Shown here: positions 8,564 through 20,647 of the stretch, piece by piece
Layout of the letters: each line of letters starts with the position of its first letter
How positions within the stretch are numbered: position 1 is the first letter of the stretch
Assembly (NCBI RefSeq): GCF_001316265.1
Contig: NZ_BBDN01000003.1
Span: forward strand, 187,339-236,819
Source of the DNA: Vulcanisaeta sp. JCM 16159
GTDB lineage: Archaea > Thermoproteota > Thermoprotei > Thermoproteales > Thermocladiaceae
Direction of reading: 5' to 3'
DNA: 49,481 bases
Notes under the pieces: generated by a model
The model's database searches: none
What the model was told of the DNA's origin: nothing
The model's input: the letters and a program-made list of their open reading frames with translations, nothing else
Program-made: the position numbers and the translations under genes

Positions 8564-9679
8564 ATGATGAGGAGTAGGGGTTCACTATCGACAATACTCG
8601 CCGGAACACTAGTACTAATTGCCCTACTCATGGGCATTGGCATCGCCATTGAGGTTATGTCCACAGTAATAACCCTGGAGAACCTAGCCGCAAACCACGT
8701 GAACACGGTGGGCAGGGCAGCCGCAACGTACAGCGGCCTAATAACGCAGGGAGCGCATTAATAAGCACCAAGTCCTGTGACGGTGATCGGCGCCGTGACG
8801 CCGAACGGTTTTGAGGCAGTTAACCTAACGACTTATGATTATGTAAATAACGGCACAGAGCCCGAGCTACTACTAACCAATGTTGGGCCTGTGATGCTCG
8901 ACCCAACACAACCAGTTACGAATAACCCAACCCCAGGCACTAACCCAATTAGCTACTACCTATACCACTGGGTCTCGGCAGTAATAACCACGGGGCAGAA
9001 CCAACAAAGCCAATACCCAGGGGTCATAATAACACTGGGCAATAACTACTACCTACTACACATAGACCCCAACTACATAGTCGGCCCATTAAACAGCCTA
9101 AACACATACATAACCAAGGACTACGGCATTGGGCAATGGGGCTGCCAAGCATTATATGGGGGCATGGGCGTCGGTGGTTCATGGACCACATGCCCAGCGC
9201 CACCACCTGGGCCAATAAGCACGGCCGTGTATAGCGGGTACTGGCCGCAGGTAGAGATTAACCCCATTAATAACACGGCAATAGGCATAGACATAACGTT
9301 CCCCAAAGGCACGGGCTTCATTAGACAACCACAGTACTTCACCCTTTACGTACTAAGCCAGGACAGCGCTGCTTGGCTAAGCCCAACATGCCAGGGAACG
9401 CACATAGTAACTCAGTGCACCTTCGACATGACCTGGATACAATACCCAAACCAACAGGGTATTGCATGCTACAACCACGGCTGGACCTGGTGCACACTGC
9501 CACAGCCAGTGACCTACAGCATCGTGATTAATATGAACCAGGAATTACCTAATAGGTACTACCTAATAATGGTAATTACTTACCCACAGGGATACCCAAG
9601 CCAATGGTTCATATGGAACATCACAGGCACAACGCAGAACTACCCAGTATGCTCGATGCACCGGGCCAACCAGCATTAA
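8564..9679 (+). CDS. Large pilin-like secreted or surface protein, two frameshifts
   Basis: The N-terminus reads MRSRG then SLSTILAGTLVLIALLMGIG, the layout of archaeal class III (prepilin) signals: a short basic leader, Gly before the cut, then a hydrophobic assembly helix. Breaks at about 8757 and 8778 lead through ALISTKS to VTVIGAVTPNGFEAVNLTTY. The outer domain is rich in Asn, Tyr, Pro, Gln and Thr, has several Cys (QGIACYNHGWTWCTLP, SPTCQGTHIVTQCTFDMT) and sequons such as NNT and NIT. Joined length is about 370 residues, longer than usual pilins. It precedes the giant surface gene by 180 bases, suggesting related surface roles. It ends PVCSMHRANQH, perhaps after another slip. Confidence 0.65.
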
Positions 9680-9830
9680 TTGAAACGCCGAGCTAGTACG
9701 TAATCAATCAGTTCTTCAATAAAATGCAAACAACTATATATTAACCATGGCCTTATAAATATTATATTTATTTGTTCCATGAAACGAAGAGTTCCACGAA
9801 GCAGTTTAACGGCCTTTCCAAACGAGTCCC

Positions 9831-9838
9831 TTATAAAC
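9831..9838 (+). promoter_or_regulatory. TATA box deciding the start of the giant surface gene
   Basis: TTATAAAC lies 26-27 bases before the ATG at 9860, whose product has a clean signal peptide. A second TATA (TTATAAAT, 9751-9758) lies about 25 bases before an upstream ATG at 9779, which would add 27 polar residues. The 9860 start is preferred. Confidence 0.5.
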
Positions 9839-9859
9839 CCAGCCATGCAATGGAGTGCG

Positions 9860-12800
9860 ATGACCAGGTCCAAAACCAATTGGACACTACCTAAACTAAT
9901 AATACCAGTAGTAACTCTACTAGTAATAATAGGAGTAGTTGCAGGGCTGGGACACCCAGCCCTAGCGCAAATAACGTACGGACCCTACGGACCAGTGTCA
10001 GTGCCACTACCGCCAAGGACCTACACCTACACCCTATACTGGAACCTAACAGACGCAAGGCTCGAGTACGGAGCAACACCAACATCATGCCCATCAGCAT
10101 GCTACACCAATCTAATTAATTACATGGCTCCCTGGTACTTCACCGCGGGTAAGTCCTTCAGTATATACATAGCTAATGCAAGCGACGTCTACTACTACAC
10201 AAGCAGTGGTTGGCAGCTCGGCTCACCAATAACCATGACCGCTACGGCTACGGCAAACTCAACGGGTGGCGTCACCTGGACGGTAAGCACAACGCTAACT
10301 GGCGGTATAACACCGAACCAGGTCTACGCAAACTGGACAGTCGTGGTTGTACTAAACGGCTACGGAGGAGCCAACTGGATGGTCTTCAACGTAACATCAA
10401 TATTCATGGACCTAGCAGACCTAATGGGCAACTTAACGACCGTGAGCACCGACAGCTACATACCAGTATCACCATCAATAGCCCAAAGCCTAATACCACA
10501 ACTATCAACAACCTACACCGGCACGTCCTCTGACTATCCAACTATCGGTGTCCCATGGAATTCATCAATAACCTCAGAGCCCTACGTAGCTTATCCGCTC
10601 TTCAGGCCGGTCTATGGCGGAACACCGACAAGCTACTACGTCGTGCTTCCGGACCTATACTTCTTCTTCCTATACGTTGGTGCAACAACGAGTAACTCAG
10701 AAATACAGCCATTATCACCAACATCACAGCTGGAGGCATCGGTAACCCTGGGCACTGGCGTCACCGTATTCGGACCAACCACCTACAACAGCACGGTGAG
10801 TGGTGTTAGCCAAGCCATATATGGTTACTCATACACGGGCTTCGGCCCAATCTACTACGTGACCAACGAGTTCAGCGGCCTAAACTCCGCAGACCACAAC
10901 TACCCAAGCGTCACTGCACAACCAATAACAATAACAGTGAGCGAGGTCTACCCAAGCGGCCAGTCAGTGGTCCTCTACAACTACACAACGGCGAACGTAA
11001 ATAACGCGACAACGCCGGAGTCATTCAATGTGGCCAAGGCCTACACTTGGAATTACACAGGCACTTCAGCTATAATTAGCTTATCAGCGCTGTGCAATAC
11101 CACTACCACTGGTGTTGACCCAGCATTGCTCGTTGGTGTACCCGTCGTTGAGTTCTACCTTGGTAATGTCACTGACCTGAAGGGTAACCTAATAATTGGT
11201 AATGCCACGTACATACCCAACCCAATACTTGCGGAGAAGCTATACGTTAAGTGGTTGCTCGCAACGACGCCAACGGCTACCGTAGTCAGTGAGAATTACC
11301 TGCGCTACTACGAATCAACACCAGCCTACTACCCGTGGGCTACTTCAGCGGCACTGGGCCTGGAGCGCCATCCTTATCGCCAACTGGATTCCCAACCCCA
11401 GAGCTCTACATATTCTATGAGAACCAGCCGGTGTTTACGGCCTCGATATCTATTTCAAGTGGGTCAACGGTATCTCAGGTAACTGTGAATAACATAACCG
11501 TGGCTTAATGCCCGTCTTCATAAACATAACCCAGTATGCATCTGGAGTTGCTGCGGCTAATCAGTTACCGCTAAGTCCGAACATAGTGCCGTACCTGACG
11601 ATTTACTACACCTTCTCAACAACGCCTGTGATAAGCTCAACGCCATCAGCAGGTGCGGTCCAGGGTATGCTATACTACGAGGAGCAGGTGTGGACCAACG
11701 AGACAACCTATGGAACCTACTTCCCGGCCGCAATAGGTCAGTTCCCACCGTTTGAGGAATCATCAATATCCGGCGTGCTTGTAACACCTGAGGTTGATTG
11801 GTTCGTGGCGCCGCTACTTACGGGTAAAATAACCGTCTCAGGAACTGGGTCAGTTACTACTAGCCCATCAATAACAGTAACATCACAGCAGGTCTACTAC
11901 TACACCTTCTGGCTGCAGTACAATGGCATGACAGTGGGCTACGGAATATTCGAACTTGGTTACCAGCCGGGCAGCATCTATAATGAGCAGTACAAGATGG
12001 CAACACCAGAGATGCCGATATTAGACGTGTACCCAGTCAGTGAGGGTAACACGACATTACTGTCCTTCTATGACAATGCCACCGAGCTTGCCGTAATGAC
12101 GCCGACCGGCGTAACGCCAAGTGGCACCATAGTCTTTGCCAACGTGACTGTGGAGAGGGCCTTCATAGCAGCGACATACACCGTCTATAACGTGCAGTTC
12201 CTCAATCTATGTAATGATACTATAACCGCTGGTACGGTCTACGTAAGTGAGTTAACACCAAGTGGTGCAACGGTCTCATTACCGCCGGTGCAGTTGAGTT
12301 CGGGGGCCTATATCATGAAGATTACGGCACCAATGGCTCTGCAGATATCCTCAGTATCAGGCGCACCATACATAGTGACCGCATCGCCAAAGTTCAACTT
12401 CACGTTGAACTTCTACGGCTATATAATGCCGAGTGTAGGCTATACCACGAGGCAGCCAGAGTATAACTATGTGCTGACACCAGGAATTATTAATGTGATT
12501 TACTTCCCACTAATTGACATAAACATACAAATACTAAGCCAGACAACACCGCAGTACCCACTGTGGGGCTTCGCAGTCAGTGTCTACAACTACAATGGAA
12601 CATTCGAGATGTGGCATGCAATAACTAACTCGAGCGGTCTCGTGTACGTAATGAACGTGCCACTCAACGCCAGTTACATACAGCCGCAGGGCAAGGCGTA
12701 CGTGATGCTTAAGGTGAGGACGATAAGCCCAGCCACGGACAGCGCCTACTCGTACGCCCAAGTATCGTATGAGTACGGACAGACTTATGAGAACTACACA

Positions 12801-15800
12801 AATGCAATGAATATACCAAGTGGGTACTACGCATACACGCTGGGTACTAGGGGTCCATTTGATGAGGACTTGGTAATCTACTACCAGCAGTTCTCAGTGC
12901 CTGTAACAACGACATGCGGCCAGGTGTTTAATGTCACGGTGCCCGTGGAGACATTGAACATATACGTAACTGACCTGAAGGGCAACGTACTGAGCAGCCA
13001 GCCGGTTTACCCATGCGCCACGCCGAGCTACTGCCCAAGCTTCTACTACAACGTTACGCTGGTCATTGCCGACCAGTACAGTCCATACGACCTAGCCAGC
13101 CAGTGGGCAACATCAATGCCAGCCTTCACATTCTATAACAACCTAACCGACTTCAGGGTTGTTGGGCAGACTTGGATGCAGCCTGTCTACAAGGCATTGG
13201 AGAGTGAGTTCGAGTCGTTAATGAATACCGCCACTTATGAGTACCAGTACGAGAACCTAAGCTTACCGCTATACGCAATGTGGTACACCGGTAACTACAG
13301 CTACTACATACTAGCTGCATTACTGGCCAACTACAGCACTGCATCACCGTATGCAGTGTTCAGCTTCCCATCAATAGTGCCGCATGAGGCACAATATTCG
13401 TAAGGCTATTCATGCCAGGACAGGTATTCCCAATGAAGGTCTACTACCTAGGGCAGGAGGTATTCAATAACCTAGTCCCAGTGCCACAGCCCAACGAGAT
13501 TGCCGTGGTGACGCCAAACGGGCAGGTGCAATACGTGACGAGCTACACTGTTTATGAGGGTGGCCAGGCGGTCTCAGTACCGCCGGGCAGCATAGTCATT
13601 GAGACCAGCGTCTACCCAGTCACCTTCAACATAACCAGCAAGAGCGGACTATACCCAGTAGGCAACACCTACTTAGGCCTAACATTCACTGATGTGCTCT
13701 ACAGGGAGTACGTAATGCCAGGAACAACGCTGGGCACGTCGACGGCCCAGCAGTACATAAGCAACATACTATATCCATTTAGCGACGCAATCTCAGCTAA
13801 TTCAATGGGCTACAGCTCAGGAATACTAACGCCGAGTGAGATTTACGCGATAATGAATAATGGCACGTACGCAATAGTCGAGACTTACGGTGCGACAAAG
13901 ATGGACTATAACCCGAGGACGGTTTTAGGCTATGAGCCGGTTACCAACTACTACTCAATGGCCGGTTACGTACTGCCTAACCTAATGGGCTTCTTCGTCA
14001 ACTCCAGCAGCCCAACAATAGGCCTAACACCGCTATACATGACGAGCATATTCCCGAACGTATTCAGCTCAACACCATCTATCGTGGTCTTCAACCTAAC
14101 AATGGGTATACCAACATACTCAACAATACTTGGCACGACAGCGACTGCTTACCCCAACGACACGCTACTATACGCACCAAGCACGTCCTACAGCGAGTAT
14201 AGATTATTGATCAATGAGACACTGCTGCCGCCAACCTACGTATCGCTCAATGGAACGAGTGGACAGCCATCAGCAACACTGCTAGAAACAATATATCCAA
14301 CAACTTATGCTGCCGAGATTTCACAGCAGTACTACTCAGTGCTGAACTTCACGTATGTAATTCCATCAAATGTATACCCAGCAAGCTATAGGCTGTGGGA
14401 GGCCTACATAAACGCCACTGGTATGTCATCAATAACCAACGCCACAATAGGCATATACGCAGCCAACGCCACTGGTTGGTACTTCGTATATAGCGTTAAT
14501 GAGACATCAACATTCCAGGAGGCAATGACAAGGACAATACCGCTATACCTACCACTGAATGTAGCCGAGATAGAGAGTACAGTAGAGGGCGCTAATGCCA
14601 TTGCAGTAGTGCTATATGTCTACGGCAGTGGCTCACTGTACATATTACCACCGGCAGCGGCTGCTGATCACGTACACGTGCAGTACCCAGTACTAAGCAC
14701 TGGATTCGGCGGTACAGTCGAAGAATACACATCAGTTAATCTATACGTGAATTCCACAGGCACAGGTACAAGGACAATAACGTACTCATACCCAGTCCCC
14801 AACACTGAGTGGTACCCATACTTCGGAAGCCCACTGACAGTTGTAATACCAGTACCAAGCAGTGGTGAGGCTGTTTTCGACCTACCATGGTGGGCACCAA
14901 CGACCGGTGCCTACGGCACGAGGATCGCCAGGTTCTGGGTCATGGGTGCAACAAGCGGTAGCTACCTAGTAACGCCGAACATTGGTTATGGAACCATAAC
15001 AGCAGTAATAACACCAAGCCAGTACACAGCAACCGCACCATCACCACTGCCTGAACTGGCAATAAGCAGTTATGTGCTGTTGAACTACATAACGCCTGAG
15101 CAGGGAGCATCGACGGTCTACACTGGCGAGATACCGACAGGCACGGTATCAAGCAGCGGCTCACTGTACATGACTGCGATCGGCGCTGGTACAGGCGGTA
15201 CATCAGCCCAATGCTAATGTACGATACGCTATTCCCAGAGAACCTGTGAACGTGACAATGAGTACTATGCCGGCCAGTGGCGTGTATAACATTAGGACGA
15301 TTGCCCTGGAGAGCGTTGACATATACAACAACGCCTCATTCCCAATATTCGTGACTGGCTTCACATACTCGTCAGCAGGAAGCAGCTACCCACTGAGTGT
15401 ACCAACACTGAGGTTGCCCCAGGAACAATTGCGGAGATACCTGCCCAGTACATATATGGTAGTAGCTATGAGTTCTCATCAACATGGTGTGACCTAGGTA
15501 ACTACACGCCATACATACCAGACCTATCAGCCACCTTCTACTACACACCACCCAACGCCACCTTCTACCTAGCCAATGGCACGCCATTACCATTCACTGT
15601 GTACCCGAACGGCACAGTCACCATTGGAACGCACACCTACAGCATAAGCCAACTGGAGGTACCGCTGCAGTCACCAAGCATTAACTTCACAACGCTATAT
15701 GCAGGCAGTGAGTTGGATAATGTGAATACGACCGTGGCTGTACCGCAGTACCCAACTGCAACGCCGCTATTCGGTGAGTACTACTACAACTACTCAAGTT

Positions 15801-17459
15801 CGATAGTTGGCGCTCAGGCAATATACTATGACCACAAGGCATACCCGGTCAATGGTGCGTGGGATATCGCTGGTTATGTAGGTGTTCCATCAATACCGAA
15901 CCTACTACCAAGTGCGAGCAGTGATACTGAGGCTAAGATGGTGTTCACATACCCAACAATACCACTGGCCGCAATTGAGGACTGGGACGGTAGGCCACTG
16001 CCCAACCAGATGGTCGTTGAGTACGGAATGGGCACAACACCGGTGCTCTGCGCAGGCACTGCACCAATAGCCATTGACTTCAGCGGCGTTAATGGGCAGT
16101 TACTGCAACCACTACCTGCCGGTAATAGGACCGTGGTGTATTGGTACGACAGCTGCCTACTGTACACAATAACTGGCGGCGCTTACCCATTCATCAACAT
16201 ATACGACACGAGCATACAAAGCGATGTGAATAATTTAGGCAACCCAGTCTTACAGGCGGCTGTTGAAACTCACGTGGTGCCGGCCACAATATACCTAAAG
16301 AGCGCCACAGGCACTGGAATACCCGGCGCCCTAGTTGTTGTGTTTGACCAGCCAACAATGGGTAATGAGTTCCTAGGCTTCAACATAACGGCACTGACGG
16401 TTCAATAACACCCGTTGACTACAGGATATACCCACCAGCCACGAGCCAGCTACCACCAACCAACTACTACGTAGTCGTGTACTACAACGCCACTGGTGCA
16501 CCGCTGACGTGGCAGGAGATACAGCAGGCAATAAGCAGTGGAGAGCCGCTTTACCTAGTGCCCGTGTTTGAGAATACCTTCAGCATACAGAGGACCGTGA
16601 CGGCCACAGAGGCCATCGAGTCCTTCACACTAAGCAACATACTGACCACGGCGAACATAGTCGTTGTACTATCGAGCTTCGGCCCAGCGCCAGGTGTTAC
16701 CCTGAGCTACAGCGTATCCGAGCCTGAGTGCCCAGTGACCATATCGACAATATCAACACCAGCCACAATCGTTGGTCATACATACACAGTATCGCCATTG
16801 GTGCCGTCGCCAAGTACATGCACAATGACCACGGCAATCAAGCCCACAATGGCTACAACGAATGCGCAGGGACAAGTGTCGACCAGCACGTTCGTGGTGC
16901 CAATATCGCCATTCACAGCCCAGGTAACTGTAACGGTACAATCATGGAAGGGCATACCGCTGGGCTACACCTACACCTACTACGTAACGAGCAGCAACGC
17001 ATCAACGCCAATACAAGTGTCAATACCTGCCATTGAACTAACAGTGACTCCCGTTAGCGCCAGCGGCGCGCCACTGGGCACTGAGCTACGGTGAATGTAA
17101 CGTGCCAGACACCGAGCGGTCCAGTTACAGTGGCTAGCGGCGTTGGTCAGCAGAACGTTGTGATACCAATACCGAGCAGCGGTTCAATAACATGCACAGT
17201 AACTGGCTATAGCTATGGAAAGAGCGCGAGCACCACGGTGACGCTAACGAGCAGCCAGGCCGGGCAGACAATGACGCAGACGCTGAAGATACCAGTGAGT
17301 GGGTACTACATACCGGGCGTGGGCTTTGTGCCTGTAAGCACGTTGATACTGCTGGCTGTGGTGATAATAATAGTGGTGATACTGATAGTGATACTGCTGA
17401 TTGAGTACAGCAACTGGAGGAGGAGGAGACTAGCCGGCTTGCTGGGCCCGCCGAAGTAA
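9860..17459 (+). CDS. Giant S-layer-like surface protein with C-terminal membrane anchor, about eight frameshifts
   Basis: One gene of about 2,530 residues. The signal peptide is KLIIPVVTLLVIIGVVAGLG then HPALA, with cleavage before QITYGPYG. The body is Tyr/Thr/Asn/Ser/Pro-rich and poor in charged residues, has dozens of N-glycosylation sequons, and contains recurring Ig-like strands with G-x-P-L/I-P turns (DWDGRPLPNQMVVEY, ATGTGIPGALVVVFDQ, VTDLKGNLIIGNATY). The end is a module with VVIPIPSSGSITC, SGYYIPGVGFVPV, the membrane helix LILLAVVIIIVVILIVILL and tail YSNWRRRRLAGLLGPPK. Breaks near 11340, 11508, 13401, 15207, 15247, 15412, 16400 and 17093 are each repaired by one base, with sense continuing across. 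It probably forms the surface lattice; the sequence itself does not prove lattice formation. Confidence 0.85.
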
Positions 17460-17508
17460 GGGCCTTAAATACATAAGCCGCCTTAAAATCAACCCCCTTC
17501 CCTTCAAA

Positions 17509-17530
17509 TCTTTTCTCCTTTTTCTTTCCC
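17509..17530 (+). terminator. Pyrimidine-rich terminator after the giant gene
   Basis: Three T tracts (TTTT, CTTTTT, CTTT) lie 50-70 bases after the stop at 17459, consistent with archaeal T-run termination before the next gene's promoter. Confidence 0.45.
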
Positions 17531-17549
17531 TCCCCCGGAACCAACAACC

Positions 17550-17557
17550 TTATATTC
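17550..17557 (+). promoter_or_regulatory. TATA box for the coiled-coil nuclease-like gene
   Basis: TTATATTC is centred 27 bases upstream of the GTG at 17580, supporting that codon as a leaderless start. Confidence 0.55.
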
Positions 17558-17579
17558 CAGTCCCGTGAGTTAAGTAGTA

Positions 17580-18946
17580 GTGAGTAGGGTAGATAAGGTC
17601 AATAGGGATGAACTGCTCAGGCTTCTCAGGGAGGATGAGGAGCTTAGGCTAGCGTGATGGGGCTTCTGGGCATTACTGACATTCAATTATCCCTTAGGCA
17701 GTTAATAAACGCCATTAATAAACTCGCGGAGGCCCAGACAAGGTCTGTCAATGCGATGCAGGGTATTGCCGAGGGTGAGGCCAGGATTACGGAGATGCTT
17801 GGTAAGGTCACCGACATGTTGGCTAAGATAAATGAGATGATTATGGACCTGGCGGAGACTCTGAGCAGGACCATCGACATGGTTGATAGCTTGCCAAGGG
17901 CCAGGAGGGGCTCGGCAGCGCCATTAAGCAATTAGCCGATGTACAGAGGGTTACCTGGGAGGCCGTTAAGCAGTTAATTGATGGTGAGGGCAAGGTACTC
18001 GACCTACTCAAGCAATCCCTCGACTCCCAAGGAAGACTTTGGCAGGAGGTTAAGAACCTGCAGGAGCAGGTCAAGGTACTCCAGGAGGGTCAGAACAACG
18101 TGTTAGTCGAGATAAGGAGGTTAGCTGAGAATCAGGCCGGCCTATTGCAGGAGGTTAGGAGACTTGTTGAGAGTCAGGAGGCCCTTAGGGCTGACGTGAA
18201 CAAGCTTTGGGAGGATAACAACAAAATATGGCGGGAGCTTAATGAATTGAAGGTGGTTCAAACAAAAATGCTTGAGGAGAATAACAAGCTTTGGGAAGAG
18301 GTGAAGGCGCTTAGGGAGGGTCAGGAGAAGTTATGGCAGGAGGTTAGGGCTTTGAGGGATGACCAAAACAAGCTATGGCAGGAGAATAAGAGGATAAATG
18401 AAAACATTGAGAGACTTTGGCGGGAAGTTGATGCACTAAGGGAGGTGCAGAACAAGCTCCTTGAGGAGAACAATAGAATTTGGCAGGAAATCAAGCATTA
18501 CGTGAAGGCCAGGACAGGCTTTGGGAGAGGTATGATAGGCTTGATAGGAAGTTGTCGGCGATTGGCGCCAGGTGGGGCGTGCTTAGTGAGGACACCTTCA
18601 GGAGGGCTGTCGAGGAGCTGCTCAACGGGGCTGGTTATAGGGTTGAGAAGTGGAGTTACAATGACACTGAGGGCTACGTATTCGGCCACCCAAGCGTCGT
18701 TGACCTTGACATAGTGGTTAAGGATGACAGGGCCTTCGCCGTGGAGATAAAGTCCTCGGTGAGTAGGGGCGATGTTACGGCGTTTAAGCGCATTACTGAG
18801 TCTACGAGAGGGCCACGGGCAGGAAACTAGACGCCAGGTACCTAGTGACCTACTTCATTGGGGAGAGGGATGAGAAGGCAGTGATTGAGCTCGCAAGCTC
18901 CCTGGGGATAAGGATCATAGAGCCTGAGGAATTGACGAGACAGTGA
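17580..18946 (+). CDS. Long coiled-coil protein with PD-(D/E)XK nuclease-like end, four frameshifts
   Basis: GTG start: SRVDKVNRDELLRLLREDEE, then VMGLLGITDIQLSLRQLINA, matching the start of the protein at 33698-34501. About 300 residues of coiled coil follow, with Trp at core positions (NKLWEDNNKIWRELNEL, EKLWQEVRALRDDQNKLWQE). The C-terminal domain GYRVEKWSYNDTEGYVF, VVDLDIVVKDDRAFAVEIKS gives the D and E-x-K residues of a PD-(D/E)XK fold, ending LGIRIIEPEELTRQ. Breaks are near 17656, 17905, 18500 and 18808; joined length is about 455 residues. It resembles the crenarchaeal DUF3782-type family (from memory). DNA or RNA cleavage is an inference from the motif; no role is established. The HepT-like gene starts 11 bases later. 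Confidence 0.78.
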
Positions 18947-18957
18947 GCGTGGTTTTC

Positions 18958-19790
18958 ATGAGGCTTAGAAGAATCCTCGATTTACTGAATAAGTACTTAA
19001 GCGAATTCAGGGATGTGCGTAGGGGTGGTGGGAGTTTACGCAATTGAGAGGCTTGCCCAATTAACGATACAAGCCTTGCTGGACTTGGGTGCAATGCCTG
19101 CCATTGAGCTCAGGGGCAAAAGGCCTGAGACCTACGGTGGCATTGCTGATTACCTATCCAATAAACTTGACCTAGGCGAAGACTTAAGGAGGTTCTTGAG
19201 GGGTCTCGCCGGCTTTAGGAATGTGTTGGGTCATGGATACGCGGAAAATAATAGGGGCCTTGAGGAAGGAGGCATTTAAGGAGCTCGAGAGACTCAGCAA
19301 CTTCATAGGCAGCGTTGGTGATCCAGAGCAGGTGGGCATTGAGGAGTTGAGGATTAGGTTAAAGCCCGTGTTCGAGAGGTACGGCGTTAAGTACGCGTTC
19401 CTATTCAGCTTGAGGGCCAGGGCTGGGGTGGATAGGGACTACGACATCGCCGTTTCAGCAAGCCTCAGGAGCGCCCTGGAACTCGGCGGGTTAATAGTGG
19501 ATATAGCTGTGACGCTAGACGTAACCGAGGACCTGGTCGAAGTGGTACACCTAGGGAGCGCGGGTGCCTCAATCCTCTACTCAGTGATTAATGACGGCGT
19601 GGTGATCTACGGCAATGAGGACGAGGCCATGAACTACCTATGGAGGAGGTACCTAGAGTTCCTGGCCATCAATGAGTACGTAAACCACCCAGAAAGGCGC
19701 ATAGCACCTAACAGAGCCAACACCACAGACAGAGGTCTCAACAAACTAATGACCAACCAGGACACCAAGCCACTGGATAATGAGGACTAG
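18958..19790 (+). CDS. HepT (DUF86 HEPN) joined to MntA-like nucleotidyltransferase, two frameshifts
   Basis: The first part is a HepT toxin: RLRRILDLLNKYLSEFRDV, YAIERLAQLTIQALLDLG, then FRNVLGHGYAEII, holding the R-x4-H-x-Y RNase motif. Breaks at the G run near 19022 and the A run near 19243 each need one base removed. The frame then runs without a stop through KEAFKELERLSNFIGSVGDP into VFERYGVKYAFLFSLRARAG and VDRDYDIAVS, an MntA-type nucleotidyltransferase that AMPylates HepT in known pairs. Its G-S motif reads F-S, lacking the Gly. Joined length is about 276 residues. Either a fusion or two genes whose boundary is hidden by another slip; GTG at about 19334 could be the MntA start. Confidence 0.75.
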
Positions 19791-20112
19791 AACGCGAGCA
19801 AGCAATAGACCAATTCGAGAACTCAGAATTAATCAACAGCCAAACCCAGAAATAGCCAGATACCACCAAACAATTAATGATTAGTACCAACCATCAAGGC
19901 AATAAACAAAAACCATGAACAGGAACAAGGACCTCACACTGGCGAGGAATTCAATGATGGTTAACACGGCATAGGGAGGTCATTGAGCTGCCCCTGGCTT
20001 TAGTCTTCCTTGTTGTTTTTAGAAATTTCTAAACGTGGCCGGGGAATAAATAGTTAACATGGCCTGCCCGTGGTTGTGGATGGTTGTTTGAGTGTTTTGG
20101 CTTTTTATCTGC
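19791..20112. other. Intergenic region, 322 bases, no gene seen
   Basis: No frame here looks protein-coding and no tRNA or known RNA is visible. It holds an AT palindrome at 20018-20033, annotated separately, and ends in a G/T-rich stretch beside the convergent small zinc-binding gene. It may be remnant sequence, as the neighbourhood contains other decayed genes. Confidence 0.5.
20018..20033. repeat. 16-bp perfect palindrome, copy 1
   Basis: TTTAGAAATTTCTAAA is a perfect inverted repeat. Its 14-base core recurs exactly at 25081-25094. It could be a binding site for a dimeric regulator or chance in AT-rich DNA. Confidence 0.45.
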
Positions 20113-20495
20113 TTATTGGCCTTTCACTAGTTTGTTTATGTACTTTATCCATGGTGTTATTACCTCAGTTGTCTCTGGGTGTTTCTGTGTTGCTGTTGTT
20201 ATTAATTCGGCTGTTGCCTTCATCACCTCCTCAATGGCGTTTATGATGGCTTCCCTGCCCAGCCTCTCCTCGGTTATTGCCTTCGTGATCTCTTCCATAT
20301 ATTTCAATTCCCTATTGATGTCTATTGCGCCCTAACCACTACCCTATTCGTCCTAGTCCCATACTTATAATGCAGCGGCTCCAGGTAATGCTGTGTGCCA
20401 TCAACATGCACGGCCACGTAGTAGAAATTCAACCTCTTACTCACCCTGTAAATCCCCTTAATCGGTGCACCGCACCTAGGGCACCTACCCTGCAT
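20113..20495 (-). CDS. Small zinc-binding-type protein with helical tail, one frameshift
   Basis: It starts MQGRCPRCGAPIKGIYRV, a single C-P-x-C-G knuckle, then KRLNFYYVAVHVDGTQHYLE and HYKYGTRTNRVVV. Near 20325 the frame breaks from RAQ-stop into AIDINRELKYMEEITKAITE and a helical region ending WIKYINKLVKGQ. Joined length is about 128 residues. The single CxxC could complete a zinc site by dimerisation; it may bind DNA or RNA (inference). I do not recognise a named family. Upstream is a very AT-rich divergent spacer (20500-20575), shared with the decayed ATPase gene. Confidence 0.55.
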
Positions 20496-20647
20496 ATCAC
20501 CACTTATTTTAACTAATTAATTCAATTTTACATGAGTATAAATAATTAATTATTAATTAATAATAACTGGACTAAACTCCATGGTTATGGTGTGGCGGAG
20601 GCTGGGCTTAATTACCCTAGTTGTTGCAACAGCTGGGGTAACTTACT

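Noticed and set aside
9779..9859. Start of the giant gene at ATG 9779
   Set aside because: It would place 27 polar residues before the signal helix; the ATG at 9860 has its own TATA at 27 bases and gives a clean signal peptide.
13200..13225. T-loop-like GTTCGAGTC suggesting a tRNA
   Set aside because: It lies inside the giant gene's reading frame and no acceptor or anticodon stems pair around it.
14940..15203. Open minus-strand frames inside the giant surface gene
   Set aside because: They are by-products of the biased Thr/Tyr/Asn/Ser codons; composition is unlike real proteins and the sense strand has conserved structure.
19953..19990. C/D box sRNA from ATGATGG in the 19.8-20.1 kb spacer
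   Set aside because: No box D at suitable distance and no second guide layout.
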